64,000 nucleotides of DNA from Ochotona curzoniae (Eukaryota > Chordata > Mammalia > Lagomorpha > Ochotonidae): the NCBI RefSeq assembly GCF_017591425.1, contig NW_024467106.1, positions 20,326,501-20,390,500 on the forward strand, written 5' to 3'. The translations under genes were made by a program, and so were the position numbers. Positions 22,706 to 35,407 of the stretch are shown here, one piece after another. The first letter of the stretch is position 1; each line of letters starts with the position of its first letter. The notes below the pieces were generated by a model that was given only the letters and a program-made list of their open reading frames with translations, was not told the origin of the DNA and made no database searches.

Positions 22706-23835
22706 GGCAGATGACCAAGTTGGAATGTCTGTCTTCCCCCATCCACAACATCTCTCTGGTGAAGCTACCCAGTCCCTGACCTGAGCTGTGGGGTCATCTC
22801 AAGCCACCAGCCAATATCGGGTGCCCAGAGCGCCCACGGCAGGCATAGCAGTGGGAGGTGCTCAGGTGTCTTGCTCTGCAAGATCTGGGCTCAGCACTGC
22901 CTGGCCCCTTTGTCACATACTCCCTGCCCTTAGCCCCTAGCCATTCTCCCTGGGTCTTCCCCACCAGGACTGTTCTTCAGAAGAGGGAGCAGCATTCCTC
23001 AGGGCAACAGTGACTGGCTTCCTAGGTGACACATGTCACACAGGCCACTGCCACCTCTACCCCAACCCCGGCACCACATGTCTCCTGTGCAGTCACTCCC
23101 AGGGTTACAACTGGTCTCCAGCCCCCTGCTCACTACAGGCTGAGACTCCTGAGGCAGTCCTTGCTGCCTTGGCTCCTTGGGCTGGCCCTGGAGAGATGGG
23201 ATTGGGAATGGATGTTCTTGCCTCTCACCAGCCTTCCTCATGACACTAGCAGAATGTGTAGGAGTCTTGTGACTCCCTCTTGTGGTCCTGTCTCTGTGTG
23301 TGGTGTTGGCACCAGCCCCTCCACTGCTTTTTCTCTGGCCTCTCACGTGTCTTCATGGACACGTTTGTGTCTTCACAAACTCTCCACTCTTTGCAGCTCT
23401 GTGTTGCATCTCGACCCTGCTCCTTGACCCAAACCCTTTCTTCTCCAGACTGCTCCTGTCATGTTCTGCAGCTCAGTTGAGTAAGCCTCACAGCCTGTGC
23501 AGTGTGCTGTCTGCCTGTTCGCAGAGCAGGCATCACAGGGCTCAGATCTGAGCAGACCAAAATTTCGTCCTGAGGTGGAGCGGGGAAGCATGTGAGGAGA
23601 AGACAGGAAAACAAAGGCATCAACACAGTGCCTGCTCCCGACTTGGAGTTCACTTTTGAGGTTTGCGTGAGCACATGCTTGGGGTGGCAGAGTAAGGACA
23701 GTTGGTTGGAGGGCATGTCTGTGCATTAATACTTCTAACCTCACAGGAGGCAGAAGCCTGCCCCAAACTCCAGGTTTTCCAAGCCAGCCTTCCTCCCCCA
23801 AGTAACATATACCCTAGATACTCATGCCTTCTTTT

Positions 23836-24127
23836 TAAAAATACAATTGGAAATGCAGATTTACAGAAAGGAGACAGAACAAAAATCTTTCGTTTGCTGG
23901 TTCACTCCCTCCCTAAATGACTGCCACAGCTGGAGCTGGGCTAGTCTGAAGCCAGGAGCCAGGGGCTTCTTCTGAGTTTCCCATGTAGGTGCAAGGACCC
24001 AAGGCTTTGAGTCATCCTCCACTGCTTTCCCAGGCCACAAACAAGGAGCTGGATGTCAGTGGAACTGCCAGAGCATGTTGACACGTTCAGGTTGAAGATT
24101 AGCCAATTGAGCTATCATGCCAGCCCC
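23836..24127 (-). repeat. C-type SINE
   Basis: TTTGCTGGTTCACTCCCTCC, CTTTCCCAGGCCACAAACAAG and the terminal ATGCCAGCCCC are the reverse hallmarks. Confidence 0.9.
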
Positions 24128-25529
24128 TCACTCAAGCCTTCTTTGATCTTGACTCTCTCTCTGGGACATGTTCCTCTCTGACTCTCATACTTGACCATCC
24201 ACTCACCTCATTGCAGAGTGGAACTGATAGAACCCAGCTTCATTCTGAGCCATGGCATGTCGATCAAGAGTTCAGGTGGCAGGGAAGGCATAGACCTGGT
24301 CAACAAAAGGCTTACTGGACACAGGAACGGGCCATTGATGGGCGTCAGAGGAAGTGCCTTCCAATCTGGCTCAATTGCTTAGTTTTAATTTCAAACCTCA
24401 TTCTACCAGGATAGCTGATGCTTAACCTTGAGTCAAATCATAGGGCTTCTCTGTTTCTCTGTGGTTCCATTTACATCCACAGGATGCAGGAGGGTGGAGA
24501 GAAGTCTGCTAGTACATGCTGGCATCTGTTTGCTGCTGCATCTAGGACACTTCTTTCATGGCCATTTTGGGTGGGTGGAAATTACTGTCCTGAGATATCC
24601 GTAAGTCTGCCTGATGGATGCCTTTCTGTCCTGGGGCTTGCCTGGATGGGGGGTCAGGGACCACTGGTCCTGTATCTCTTTAGCCCTTGTTTCCCAACCT
24701 CAGCCCATGGAGAAAGGGCATGGGACATGCTGGCTCAGTGCTCTCTAATGTCCATCCCTTCTCTCGGCATCTGACTTTTCTCCACACATTTACATTCTCA
24801 AATACCTATGACAGTTTGCCTAAGTTTGCTTACACCATGAAAGGCTGTGTGTCCCCACTCCCACCCCCAAAGAGTCCCAGTTTTGAAATTCAGAAGCCAA
24901 GTGTCTGTAGAACTTAACTGCCTAAATGTGGGAAAGACCCAAGGAGGAAAGGAAATACCAAGAGAAAAATAAAATGATATTTCAAATATTAGAATGGTCA
25001 GTCTTATTCCCTTCATATTGGCTGAGAGTCAGTGGTGTTGGGAGCCCTGATGACGTTCTTCTAATTCCGTTCATGCAGCTGCATATTTCAAAAGGTCAGA
25101 GATGCTGGTATGTCAGGATCAGCATTGACCAAAGAAGTCCAGGCTTAAGCAAAGCTTGGAGTCATTCATTACAATCCTCAATTAAGACACCATGGTTCTG
25201 GTCCCAGTATGGCCTCTAAGCAATAGGACCGTGTTTCTTGGTCACTTTCAACTTTTATTTTCTTTGCAAACACATAGAGTGCCTGCTGTTAGCAGGCAAG
25301 GGAAAAGGCCTTGTGACCTGGGCTGGCTGCAGCAGCTGATTCTGGCAGGAGTGCAGTTCCACTGGGACAGTTCTAGGAACTAATCTTGGGGGCCAGAGAG
25401 ATCAGTGGGAGCTTCCTCAGTCGGTTGGTAAAGTGTAGCTCCAGGGCTTTCATAGACTCCCTCATGTCCCAAGAATGGATTTAGAAACACAGGATCAAGA
25501 TTTGGATTTTGCAAAAGTAATTGTGTGTG

Positions 25530-25532
<3 letters not shown>

Positions 25533-25569
<37 letters not shown>
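25533..25569 (+). repeat. CA microsatellite
   Basis: About 18 uninterrupted AC units. Confidence 0.95.
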
Positions 25570-25572
<3 letters not shown>

Positions 25573-26682
25573 TTTGAATGATAAAATCAGGCCACAGGGC
25601 AGATCAGCATGAGATGATGATGGTAGCAGGCCTTTGGAAATCATCCAGCACTGTGCAATTGTCAAGAGGACAGAATGAGAGCAATTTGAAGAGGCCAAAG
25701 AGGCTTGCAATTTTCTTGATCATTTTTCAATGAAGCTTAGCCCAGAGGCTGCATTTTACTGTTACCAGCAAGATGATGCCAACTCTTGATGGAAACGCTC
25801 TTAAATTCAAAAGATGTGTGTATTCTCTGGGGTGAATGGTCTATCCCTGAAGCTAAGACAAACCCCGACAGCCACTCTGTGTCCTGGCATCATGCTGTCT
25901 TTGTTCACCAAGCTCATCTGCACCAGTACAGCTTTGGGACCCCTGCTGGGCGCATGGCACTGCTCGGGGCTGCCATGGGAACTGGAATCCCAAGTGATGT
26001 TCGATCCTCTGTTTGCTCCATGCTTGCTATCACACAGCTGAGCAGTGAGGTGTCCCGTGCCCATCTGAGATGCTAGGTGCAAGAGATGGGGGTGTCCTGC
26101 ACACAGGTAACCCAAAAACCCTGACAGGTCAATGAGACTCCAGGCTCTGCGTCTTCCCCTCATATGTCTCTCCCAACAGCTCCTGCCCGCCACAGTGGTT
26201 GGCCTCTAGCAGAGCATAGGTGGGCGCTGGGCATGGAAAGCAAGTGCTCTTGAATGTGGGGCCTCTCTGTGTGTTGCACTCGTGGTTGCTATCACTTGAG
26301 TTATCCCAGCTGCCCTCCTAGCTTCGCCTGAACCATGCTTTAGAACCCTAGCCATGCACCAGGAGCCACTCCCAGGCCTGTGTAGCTGTCTCCTGTGTCA
26401 CAGGAGACAGCCCCTTCCCTTCAGTCCTGGGCATGGGGGTTTAGTGCGTTGTTCTGCTAGTGGGGGAGATCAAGGAGGGCCAGAGAGGAGGATGAGAGCG
26501 TGGGCAGAGGGTGGGACAAGAAGCTAGTTGGCCAGAGGCTAGAAGGAGGCTGTGGGCAAGGCTGGCTGGAGAAAAGTCTGGCATTGCCAGAGCTGTCTTG
26601 CACTGTACTATCTTTCTCTCCTTTCCCTCCCTTATCTTCTCCACCACTTCCTCCTCCCCTTCTCTCCTCTCCTCGTGAGCAG

Positions 26683-26799
26683 GCAGAGCCCGCCAGCAAC
26701 CCCCACTGTGCCCACTCTCGCTGTTCTCCTCCACTCTCTCTCCCCATGAAGGAAGAGACCACTGGAGTTTTCATGTACCCTCCAATCAAAACGAGGCTG
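26683..26799 (+). CDS. EPB41L4B: EPB41L4B exon 6 of window
   Basis: The 117-base exon (39 codons, phase 0 to 0) follows an unusually long C/T tract (about 26608-26676) and the acceptor GTGAGCAG. The donor is GTAGGT at 26800. It encodes AEPASNPHCAHSRCSPPLSL, then MKEETTGVFMYPPIKTRL. The match to human EPB41L4B is close throughout. A minus-strand open frame across it is only a shadow. Confidence 0.93.
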
Positions 26800-28899
26800 G
26801 TAGGTACCTGGCAGGGAGAGGGGCCTGGCCAGGACAGGTGAGACGGGCAGCAACCCCCAGCGCTCACCCCTTGAGATGGAAGCCAGGAGCCTGAGCCTTA
26901 CTGATTGAGCTGGATGCAGAGCTGGAGGCCAGCTGGCCCTGGTCCCACTTGGGCTCTGTGTCTCAAGCACAGGAAGCATTTGTTTTTCTAGAATTTGGAT
27001 AAACCTAGATGTTCTTCTCAGAAATAAACACTCATATATATTGTGGTGCTCAGCTGGTGAACTCTTAAGAATCATTTCTGTTGAAAATAGCTTCTGCTGT
27101 ATATGAGGATGACACGAGTGATGCCCAAAAATGTGAATCACCCATGATCCCAATCTGGCATGATCTCTCTCTTTTTCCATTTTTGCACATTTCTATTTAT
27201 TCATATATCTTCATCATTTTATGTAGTTGTTAAGTCATAGTTCCCTATAATCTACCATTTTTCCTTTTTACTCAACGCCGCATTGTTCTCTCTGGTTCTT
27301 ATCACCACATCCTTTATGACTGTATCCACTCAGTGACTGTTCCTCCACGTACAGTTTCTTCTTTCTCACGGGGCGTGGACTTGGTGTCACTGTTTGGGAG
27401 AATACAACTAGGTTTTGGCATCAGGGATGTTATTTTCAGAGGCTTGTCCCTATTGGGCTATGTTTTGCACCTTGAGTTTTGTTGACCCTATAATATGGCA
27501 GTGCCAGATGACAGGACCATCAGACAACTGACAATGTGCTTGATCATGGCTTAGGCAGTACAGAACATACCGCAGAAATCAATGGTTTGTATTTACAGCA
27601 GGTATGAAATAGTTGTGTGAGGTTAATAACTGTCTCATTTCTTTGATAGACAGCAGTAATAAACCAGTGTCGTCTCCTGGACCATGCTGGTCTGAGGGTC
27701 CTATCTCTGGGTTGTTTCTCACTATGACACTGGGGTCTCTGGATATCACATTGACCTGCTGGGCAATGGGAGGAGAATGGACCACAAGACTTCACCTTGA
27801 GAGGCCTCCGCCCATCAGAGTCTTAAAGCAGCCCAGAGTCCATGCTGGGGAATTTTGAGGTGTTTGAAGAGACCAAAGGGATCTGGGGAAAGAAGATCGG
27901 GATTGAGTTGGACATCTTGGTTCACACGGCAAAGACATTATCGCCCCTAACACTCAGAAAACCTCCACTGATTTGTGTCTGGAGTTCGTGCCCTTCCTCA
28001 GCCCTACCTTCCCCTTAGAGCAGCTCAAAGGCACCAAAGAGCCACCCAGGGTCTACAGACAAGATCCTGTGAGATCTACTCCTGGGCTGCTGCTCCTGGG
28101 CAGGGCTGGCCTCCTGCCTGCAGTAACACAGTGTGTTCACCAGCAGGTGTGCAGGCTCTGTGCCCAGGAGCTGCAGACAAAGCTAGTGCCAGAGTTGTTA
28201 GGTTCATCCCATTAACTCCCTGCCATGCCTGCTGGTATATTGATTTGAAATATACACCCTTTCATGTCCCCATGTCTCCAGGAAATCAAAGACTATATGA
28301 CTAATGTGCAAGGAGTCAGAGCTAAGGGACTTCATGGTTGTCGTGAAGTTGTCACATGGGCAATCAGGCTGGGGCCTCCTTCAGAGCAGCTCAGTGCTGG
28401 TAATGTCCCAACATTCTACTCGCAAAGGCCCTAGGACAGGAGCTCTGTCACTCCCACAGGTGCCCCAAGGTTCCCATCTATTCCAGGGGATCCTATGATA
28501 AGACAGCAGCACTTTGGGCTTAGTATGCCCAGCCCATTGTCATGGACTGTGGCCTGGGCTGTAACCTCTCAGCCACCTCTCAGCCTCAGCAGCCACCCGG
28601 ACAGCTCCGGCTGCCTTTGATCCCCACCCAGAGGTCAGGGCGCTGGCTGTTAGGTGTAGGCCCAGCATCCAGAACACGTCAAAGACCTGAAAGACCAAGT
28701 GATGAGTGTTCCAGAGCAAGGTCAGTATAGGTGCCCCGCTGACTTGCAACCCTCCAGCTGCTCAGAGATCCTCCGGGTATGTCCTTACAGAGTAATGAAG
28801 GACCAGGTGTTGCCCTCAGTTCTTGCACTTCGTTTTAAAGGTGCACTGCCAGGAACTGCCAACACAGACTGACCTCTTTGTCTTTCTCTTGTTTTGAAG
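26800..28899 (+). other. EPB41L4B intron
   Basis: No SINE is visible. It is mostly unique sequence, with an AT-rich stretch at 27180-27500 that may be an old LINE piece. No gene is seen. Confidence 0.6.
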
Positions 28900-28965
28900 A
28901 TAAAAGCATTCCCGGTCGACCCAGGGAACTCGTTTCCTGACCCTTTTACAGGACCACAGTTTACC
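28900..28965 (+). CDS. EPB41L4B: EPB41L4B exon 7 of window
   Basis: The 66-base exon (22 codons, phase 0 to 0) runs from the acceptor CTTGTTTTGAAG to the consensus donor GTAAGT. It encodes IKAFPVDPGNSFPDPFTGPQFT. It joins to KTRL of exon 6 and ADFRDS of exon 8 exactly as in the human protein I remember. Pro/Phe spacing (FPVD, FPDPF) suggests short linear motifs in a disordered region. Confidence 0.92.
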
Positions 28966-29124
28966 GTAAGTAGACCCGGGAAACGGTATGCCTTTCCAGA
29001 CGCTGTCCCCAAGGACGATCTTCCAGAGGCATGTCCACAGCGATGCCAAGAGCTCCTGTGGAGCTCTGTGACGTTGGGAAGGAGCAGGGATAATGTTTGT
29101 TTTCTCTTACTGAGATGAGGTTTA

Positions 29125-29565
29125 CATCCTATGGATCATTTTTCAGTACTGACTCAGTGACGTGGAATATATTCACAGGGTGATGCAGTGACTACTGTTA
29201 CCTAGGCCCATTTTTATCTGTCCTATAGAAAACCCTGTAGCCATTAAGCAGTTTCTCCCCACTTCTTCCCTGCCCCTAGCCCTTGGGAACTACCAAGTTG
29301 TGTTCTGTCTCTGGATTCATTTGGTCCTAGAGCATGTAATCTGGTGTTTCTCAGCATCACAGCACTCCTTTTGATAGTGGAATAGGAATCTGATATGTGT
29401 GTTTGGTATTGTTCCTTGACCCATTCAGATATTGGCAGGTGTTTGGAGTTTGTCACCTTTGCCATTTTGCTGTAATAGGATTGGTGTGAGCATACATATG
29501 TACATATTTGCTGAAAATCTATTTTTAGTTCTCCTTGGATGCATGGGTGCCATTTCTTTTCCTTT
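29125..29565 (-). repeat. Antisense L1 remnant (old)
   Basis: Plus-strand text runs like reverse L1: CACTTCTTCCCTGCCCCTAG, GGGAACTACCAAGTTGTGTT, then GATATTGGCAGGTGTTTGGA. A SINE sits at its edge. Confidence 0.65.
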
Positions 29566-29569
29566 CTTT

Positions 29570-29865
29570 TTTAAAAAGACTTACTTATTAATTTGAAAGG
29601 CAGAGTTACAGAGACAGAGGAAGAGAGAGCTTCCATTTCCTGGTCCATTCCCTAAATGGCTACATCATCTAGGGCTGGACCAAGCTGACCGAAGCCAGGA
29701 ACTTCATCTGGGTCTCCCATGTGGGTGCAGGGGACCAAGCATTTGGATTTCCTGGACACATTAGCAGGGAGCTGGGTCAGAAGTGGAACAGTTGGGACTT
29801 TTGCCCATATGGAATGCTGGGATTGCAGGCAGTGGTTAAACCCCTTGAGTCACAAACTTTGAGTC
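29570..29865 (-). repeat. C-type SINE
   Basis: AAAAGACTTACTTATTAATTTG tail, GGGTCTCCCATGTGGGTGCA, GACACATTAGCAGGGAGCTG. Confidence 0.9.
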
Positions 29866-29974
29866 TGTGCCTTGACAACAGTCTCTCAGCACCAGCCTCC
29901 TCTTATTCAAAGTGGAAAGAGTGATAAGAGTATCTTCCTCATACTCTGCTTAGGCATAGATCAAAAGGGACCAG

Positions 29975-30312
29975 GAGGAGCTGGCCTGGTGGTGTAGTGA
30001 TTTACAATGCTGCTTGTGACACCAGCATCCCATGTGGACTCCGGCTGGTGTTCCAGATGCCCCACTTCTGATGGAGCTCCCTGATGATGGCCTGGGGAAG
30101 ATGCAGTGGAAGATGGCCAAGGTCTTTGGGCTTCTACCACCCACACGTGAGACCGAGTGAACCTCCTGGTCCCTGATTTTCGCCTGGCTCAGACCTGGCC
30201 ATTACAGCCCTTGGTGGAGTGATCTGCTGGATGGAAGATCTTGCTCTCTCTCTCTCTTTCTCTGTGTCTCTCCTTTAACCTCTTTCTCTAACTCTCTCAA
30301 AATAAGTACATA
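29975..30312 (+). repeat. C-type SINE
   Basis: GGAGCTGGCCTGGTGGTGTAG head, CTCCCTGATGATGGCCTGGG core, long CTCT tail. Confidence 0.9.
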
Positions 30313-30504
30313 ACTCTTTTCATTTGAAAGTGCCTACCTGGCCACAGGCCCTCCTACAGCTGTGGGTGCGGTGTGTTCCTCCCTCAGTGCTGGAGACACA
30401 AGGGTCTCATGGACAGGGATGGTTGTCCTGACCACTGGCCTCAGGTTGCTGCTGCTCTGTGACTTGCTGGGGCAGCTACCTGAAACTCCACAAAATATAT
30501 ATTT

Positions 30505-30764
30505 TTAAAGTTTTTTTTTAAGAAGTAGCAAGACAAAGACAGAGTTTCTCGCCACTGGTTCATTTCCCAAACCCCCTAACCTGAGCAAAGCCAGAACTAG
30601 AGGCCAGGTACTCCATGCAGGTCTCCCAGTGAGTGACAGGATTGCTTGAGTCTTCATGGCATTATCACAAAGCTGGAGTCAGAAGCCAGAGCTGGGACTC
30701 AAACCCAGGTACTCTATGTGGGACTTGGGTGCCTTAACAGCTAGGCTAAATGCCCACCCCTGCA
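30505..30764 (-). repeat. C-type SINE, old
   Basis: GCCACTGGTTCATTTCCC, GAGCTGGGACTCAAACCCAG, and CTAAATGCCCACCCC at the end. Confidence 0.8.
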
Positions 30765-31465
30765 AACTGGTTAAATGCTTGTAAGTGTTATGTAATTTCC
30801 TCCTCTGTGCTACAGGAATCTTCAGTAATTTTCCTGCTCATTTTCAGCTGCTCAACTCTACACACATGCCTATGCAGAAGCTGACTGTACAATGAGCTGC
30901 TGTAGCAGAGGAGGTAGAGAGCTCAGGGTCCTCTCCACGTTTGTTTCACCCTGCTTGTGTCCAGAAGATAGAGTCTGCAATTCATACTACCAGAGGGTCC
31001 CTGGGGTCCCTCCAAAGGGTTGCTGCCTGTCTGGAGGATGTGCAGCGTGCCCCCAGGCAGTCTCATGAACTTCATGATGGTAGCTCCCTGAAGTGGCTTC
31101 AGCCACATAGAGAAGGGGTGGGGTGAGGAGTGAGCAGTGGTTGATTTAGGCTACAGAGGGGGAAGGTGTCCAGCAGTCCAGGCAGAGGGAAAAACAGATT
31201 CCTAGACCTGTCCAGTTCTGGGGCACTGAGCTACTTGTAGTCCTTGGCTTTTACAAAGGAGAGGGAAGAACCACAGAGGGGCTATGCCAGGATATTAAAT
31301 GCTATTGCCCTGACGCTCATCCGGCTCCCTGCAGTTTTGCTGGACCCAGTTCCCCAGCTGGAAGCTCCACTCCACTTCCCTCTGTTGGCTGTGGTGGGAC
31401 ACACTGGCCTCCTGCCCAGCCTTGGCAGGACTCTGAAACATTCAGGGGAGCTCTTTCCAAAATCT

Positions 31466-31480
31466 GGGGGGGGGGGGGGG
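31466..31480 (+). repeat. Poly(G) run of 15
   Basis: Fifteen consecutive G. The length may be unreliable in assembly. Confidence 0.9.
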
Positions 31481-31544
31481 CAGGGACCAAAATGGAACAG
31501 GAAGCCAGTGTCAGAAACCATGCTGGGACTTTGGGCAGCTGAGC

Positions 31545-31830
31545 AAGAGAGGCTCAAAGACAGCTGAAATGGACAGAGGGAACAGCATGGGCCAGAGTCC
31601 TGGGGCAGGAGGGGTCACCACTAAAAAGGGTAGCCAGTGGGAGGATGCAGAGAGCAAGGGCATGAGGTAGAAGAGAAGGAGCAGGACACAGATGGAGGCA
31701 ATACCACCCTAGCCTTGGAAGCCGCAGGAAGAATCCTCTTTCCCCTGAAAAGCCATGGAAAGCCTTTGAAGGAATCTAAGTAAGATGTAATGTGAAGGGC
31801 AAGGGCATTTGGAAAAGATCCCTGTGACCA
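31545..31830. repeat. L2-like ancient repeat
   Basis: GACAGAGGGAACAGCATGGG, CCTGGGGCAGGAGGGG and GCCATGGAAAGCCTTTGAAGG resemble a common ancient LINE pattern, also seen at 39236-39520. Confidence 0.45.
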
Positions 31831-32569
31831 CAGTAGGTCAACAGTTGGATTCAGACAGAGTGGACGCAGAGTCCCTGGGTCTGTCTCCTGGAAAGCTAGG
31901 AGAACAGACCTAGAGCGATTTTATTAGTAGATGCAGACGTAAGTGTGGAGGGGGGAAGGAACCCAGGAGGTTACTAACAGAATAGATGGGCTGAGGGAGA
32001 GGGAGGTGCCCAAATGGCTCAGAGGTTTCGAGCTTGCAGAACACAGTAGGAGGCTGGATTGGGAGAGTGGTTAAGTTCGCTTATGATCGCCATGCATTAG
32101 AAATGCCTTTGAAACATGCAGGCAGAAACAGCAAATGAGCAGTTGGTTCTCCATTCTGTCACTGAGAAGACCAGAGCGGAGGTGGTGCCTAGGGAGTTAC
32201 TGACAACTTAATGGTGGCAGGTGCCAAGCCCTTGCCCCTAGGCCTCCCAACCTCCTCACCCCTATGCACAATGTTCTCTTGTCTTTCACACAGCAGTCAA
32301 GTCACTTGAACTTGTGACAGGCTTGGCCTCTCCGCAGCCTGGCAGACCTATCCTGGCCCAGTCATGGGAAAATTAGCAGTTCCGGAGGATTCTAGCAGTT
32401 AATCTGGCATTAACCTTGGACCCGGTTTCAACAGCTGGGCTCCTTGATCAATCCTGAGACCAGTTCCTAGTTGGTGTATTGGCCTGATCTCTGCTATCAC
32501 TCATCTGATTGCTTTGGTGCATCTAGACAAGGACATCTGCCTCATTCGTGGCAGTTTTCTTTTTCCTTG

Positions 32570-32775
32570 TAAGATTGATTTATTTATTTGCATATTTGGA
32601 AGGCAGAGTGACATAGAGCCTGAAGAAGAGCACCCCACAAATGGCCACAGGAATCCAGAACTCCATCTGGGTCTCCCATGTGGTTGGAAGGGGCTGGATT
32701 GAACACAGAACGTTCAGGAATTGAACTAGCACTCCGATATAGGATGCTAGCCTTGCAACAGTGAATTAACCTGAA
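32570..32775 (-). repeat. C-type SINE, partial
   Basis: AAGATTGATTTATTTATTTGC tail, CCATCTGGGTCTCCCATGTG, GGAATTGAACTAGCACTCCG; the middle is deleted. Confidence 0.8.
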
Positions 32776-32879
32776 TTAAGCTGGGTCCCAACACCGGTAC
32801 CTCAGGGAAATTTTCTATCCCAAATTCCTTTTGCTGTTCTATGTATGTCCTTCTGGTACCTGATTTGTCCCAGTAAGAG

Positions 32880-33142
32880 TAACAGGGAGAAATAGTTCTT
32901 CCATCTACTGGTTCACTCTCCACGTGGATACAGTGGACCAGGCTAGGCTGAGGCCAGTAGCTTCTTCTAGGTGTTCCATGTGGGTGCAAGGGCCCAAGCT
33001 TTTAGGCCATCCTTCATGGCTTTCTTAGACACATTAGCAGTAAGCTGGATCAGAAGTGGAGCAGCTGAGACTTTAACCAGCACCTATGTGGGATGCCAAC
33101 TTCTCAGATAGGAGCTTTACTTGCTATACCACAATGCCACAA
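32880..33142 (-). repeat. C-type SINE
   Basis: TCTTCCATCTACTGGTTCAC, CTTAGACACATTAGCAGTAAG, TATACCACAATGCCAC. Confidence 0.85.
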
Positions 33143-34006
33143 TTCAACAAATGCTCAAAAGATGGGTGATCAGGTTTGACTGCTTCTTTAAGGACTTTGT
33201 TAAGTGCAGCCGACTTGTTCTTCGCACTTGGAGTACAAGTCACTCCATGACACCTATGAAGGGCCCAGCACCCTTACCCTCTATTATTTTTACATCATCA
33301 GGGCAAATTTCCCTCTTTTTCCAAAAAGAAAAGCCCAACCTCCACCCACTTGACACCAAAGCAGTGGAAGAATGTCTTACCCAGCTGTCGGATCCGATGG
33401 GATTTAGCTAACCCCATGATTTAAAGCTGAACTTAGATCCTCCGCTCACATGAGGCTGTCACAGATGAATTGAGGGCCCTGTTCTGTGTTGTCCTGTCCC
33501 TGGGCCCTGGACTTAGGAGGCCACTGCCTGTCATGTGGAACATTGTTAATCACAGTGACAGTGGAAGAAGATTGTATAGTGGCTCCTGAATCTGTCCATG
33601 GATATAAAGCACAGCACCTTGGTTCATGCCCCGTTGGCCTAAGCAAGACTCACAGTCATACCTAACTTCAAGGGGGAGGGGAAGAAGCAGAGAACTCGTG
33701 TATGCCTGGGAACCGTGAGCCAGAGATACATGCAAGCAGCACACATCACTGCTGCATGACAGTATGTGAGAGAGCACTCCATGGCAAACTGCCCCTGCTG
33801 AGTACATGATAACATGCTGACAGGCTGGGAAGGCTCCCTGGAGGCGACATTGAAGCAGAGACCTGAAGATAATCAGGTTTTGGGGCATCATTACCTTTCA
33901 GGTCAGGCCAATTCTCCTTGTAAGGGCAGGTGTATAATACAAAAAGTGGCTTGAGTTTCTCAGCAATAGAAACTTTTCAACAGCCCTGCTCTCAAAGAAA
34001 TGATAT

Positions 34007-34332
34007 AGAGGGACCCGGTGCAATAGCATAGTGGTTAGGGTCCTCACCTTGAATGCGCCAAGATCCCGTATGGATGCTGGTTCTTATCCCAGAGGCTCCA
34101 GTTCCCATCCATCTCCCTGCCTGTGGCCTGGGAAAGCAGTCGAGGATGACCCAAGACTTTGGGACTCTGCACCTGAGTGGGAGATCCAAAGGAGGCTTCT
34201 GGTTTAGGATTGACTCAGCTCTAGCCATTGCGGCCTCCTGGGGAATGAACCATTTGATGGAGGGTCTTCCTCTCTGTCCTCTCTGTATATCCACCTTTCC
34301 AATAAAAAATAAGTACATCTTTTTTTTTAAAG
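34007..34332 (+). repeat. C-type SINE, full-length
   Basis: GGGACCCGGTGCAATAGCATAG head, TGTGGCCTGGGAAAGCAGTCG core, CCTTTCCAATAAAAAATAAG end. AAAGAAATGATATAGAG before it and AAAGAAATGTTATGGAG after it look like a target-site duplication. Confidence 0.92.
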
Positions 34333-34346
34333 AAATGTTATGGAGC

Positions 34347-34671
34347 AGCCCAGCATGGTAGCATAATAGATAAAGTCCTCATCTTGCGTGTGCCAGGATT
34401 CCATATGGGCACCGATTCTAATCCCAGCAATCCCACTTTCTATCCAACTCCATGCTTGTAGCCTGGGAAAGCAGTCGAGGACAGCTCAAAGCCTTGGAAT
34501 CCTGCACCCATGCGGGAGACCTGGAAGGTGTTCCTGGCTCCTAGCTTGAGTTTGGCTCAGCTCCAGCATCCCTGGGCATGGCACAATGGATCAGTGGCTA
34601 AATCCTCACCTTTTTCCCATATATCTGATCTGCCTTTCCAATATAAATAAATAAATCTTAAGAAAAAAAGA
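34347..34671 (+). repeat. C-type SINE plus second truncated copy
   Basis: A copy runs to about 34570 (TGTAGCCTGGGAAAGCAGTC core). A second head, GGGCATGGCACAATGGATCAG, is joined almost directly to a 3' end (TGCCTTTCCAATATAAATAA), i.e. an internally deleted copy. Confidence 0.8.
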
Positions 34672-34861
34672 ATGGACATCACTAAATCAAAAATATAAAA
34701 CACTGCAAAATTATAAACTTTTTGATCTCTGATGTCACAAGTGGGAAATTCCACACCTGGACTTACTGTCCCAGTCAAAACACAGGTTCACTAAAAATAG
34801 CTTTGTAATGCAGTTTCTTGTGATTCCAACATCTCATAATAAATGCTAATTTTTAAATTAA

Positions 34862-35170
34862 AAAAGATTTATTTATTTTTATTTTTATTGGCAAGGTAGA
34901 TTTACAGAAAGATCTTCCATCTGCTGGTTCACTCCCCAAGTGGCCACAATGGCCAAAGCTAAGCTGATCCGAAGCCAGGTGCCAGGAGCTTCTTCTGGCT
35001 TACCCATATGGGTGCAGGGTCCCAAGGCTTTGGGCCATTCTCAACTGCTTTTCCAGGCCACAATCAAGGAGCTGGATGGGAAGTAGAACAGCCAGGACAC
35101 GACCCAGTGTCCTCATGGGATCCCAACGGATGCAAAATGATGACTTTAGCCAATAGGCTACCATGCCAGG
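34862..35170 (-). repeat. C-type SINE
   Basis: AAGATTTATTTATTTTTA tail, GATCTTCCATCTGCTGGTTC, CAGGCCACAATCAAGGAGC. Confidence 0.9.
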
Positions 35171-35171
35171 T

Positions 35172-35407
35172 CGATGAGTGCCAGTTCTGATCCAACTTCC
35201 TGCTGGTGCACCTGAGAAGGCAACAGATGACCCAGATTCTTGGGTCCTGTTACCCTGTGGGAGAGCAGGTCCGTGTTTCTGGCGCCTGACTCCAGCCTGT
35301 CCCAGATGTGGCTGTTGCAGTCATTTAGCAAGAAAACTAGCAGATAGAATTTTTTTCTCTCTGTCATTATACCTCCTTTCAAACAAATAAATATTTTTTT
35401 AAAAAGT
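35172..35407 (+). repeat. C-type SINE, 5'-truncated
   Basis: Lacks the tRNA head. CAGTTCTGATCCAACTTCCTG body, CAAACAAATAAATATTTTTT end. Confidence 0.8.

Larger units (their letters stand above)
19502..26682 (+). other. EPB41L4B intron
   Basis: Relatively SINE-poor: one SINE (23836-24127), two MIR pieces (20765-20890, 22585-22705) and a CA microsatellite (25533-25569). The remaining roughly 6 kb, including GC-richer sequence at 22300-23800, shows nothing I recognise. The open frames at 20516-20902 and 23373-23801 have no protein-like features. Confidence 0.65.

Noticed and set aside
26632..27180. Minus-strand open frame of 182 codons
   Set aside because: Lies over EPB41L4B exon 6 and its pyrimidine tract on the opposite strand; a shadow of the real exon.
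27579..27795. Minus-strand frames that superficially suggested a degraded protein domain
   Set aside because: No conserved Cys or Trp pattern, and no match I could name in any frame.
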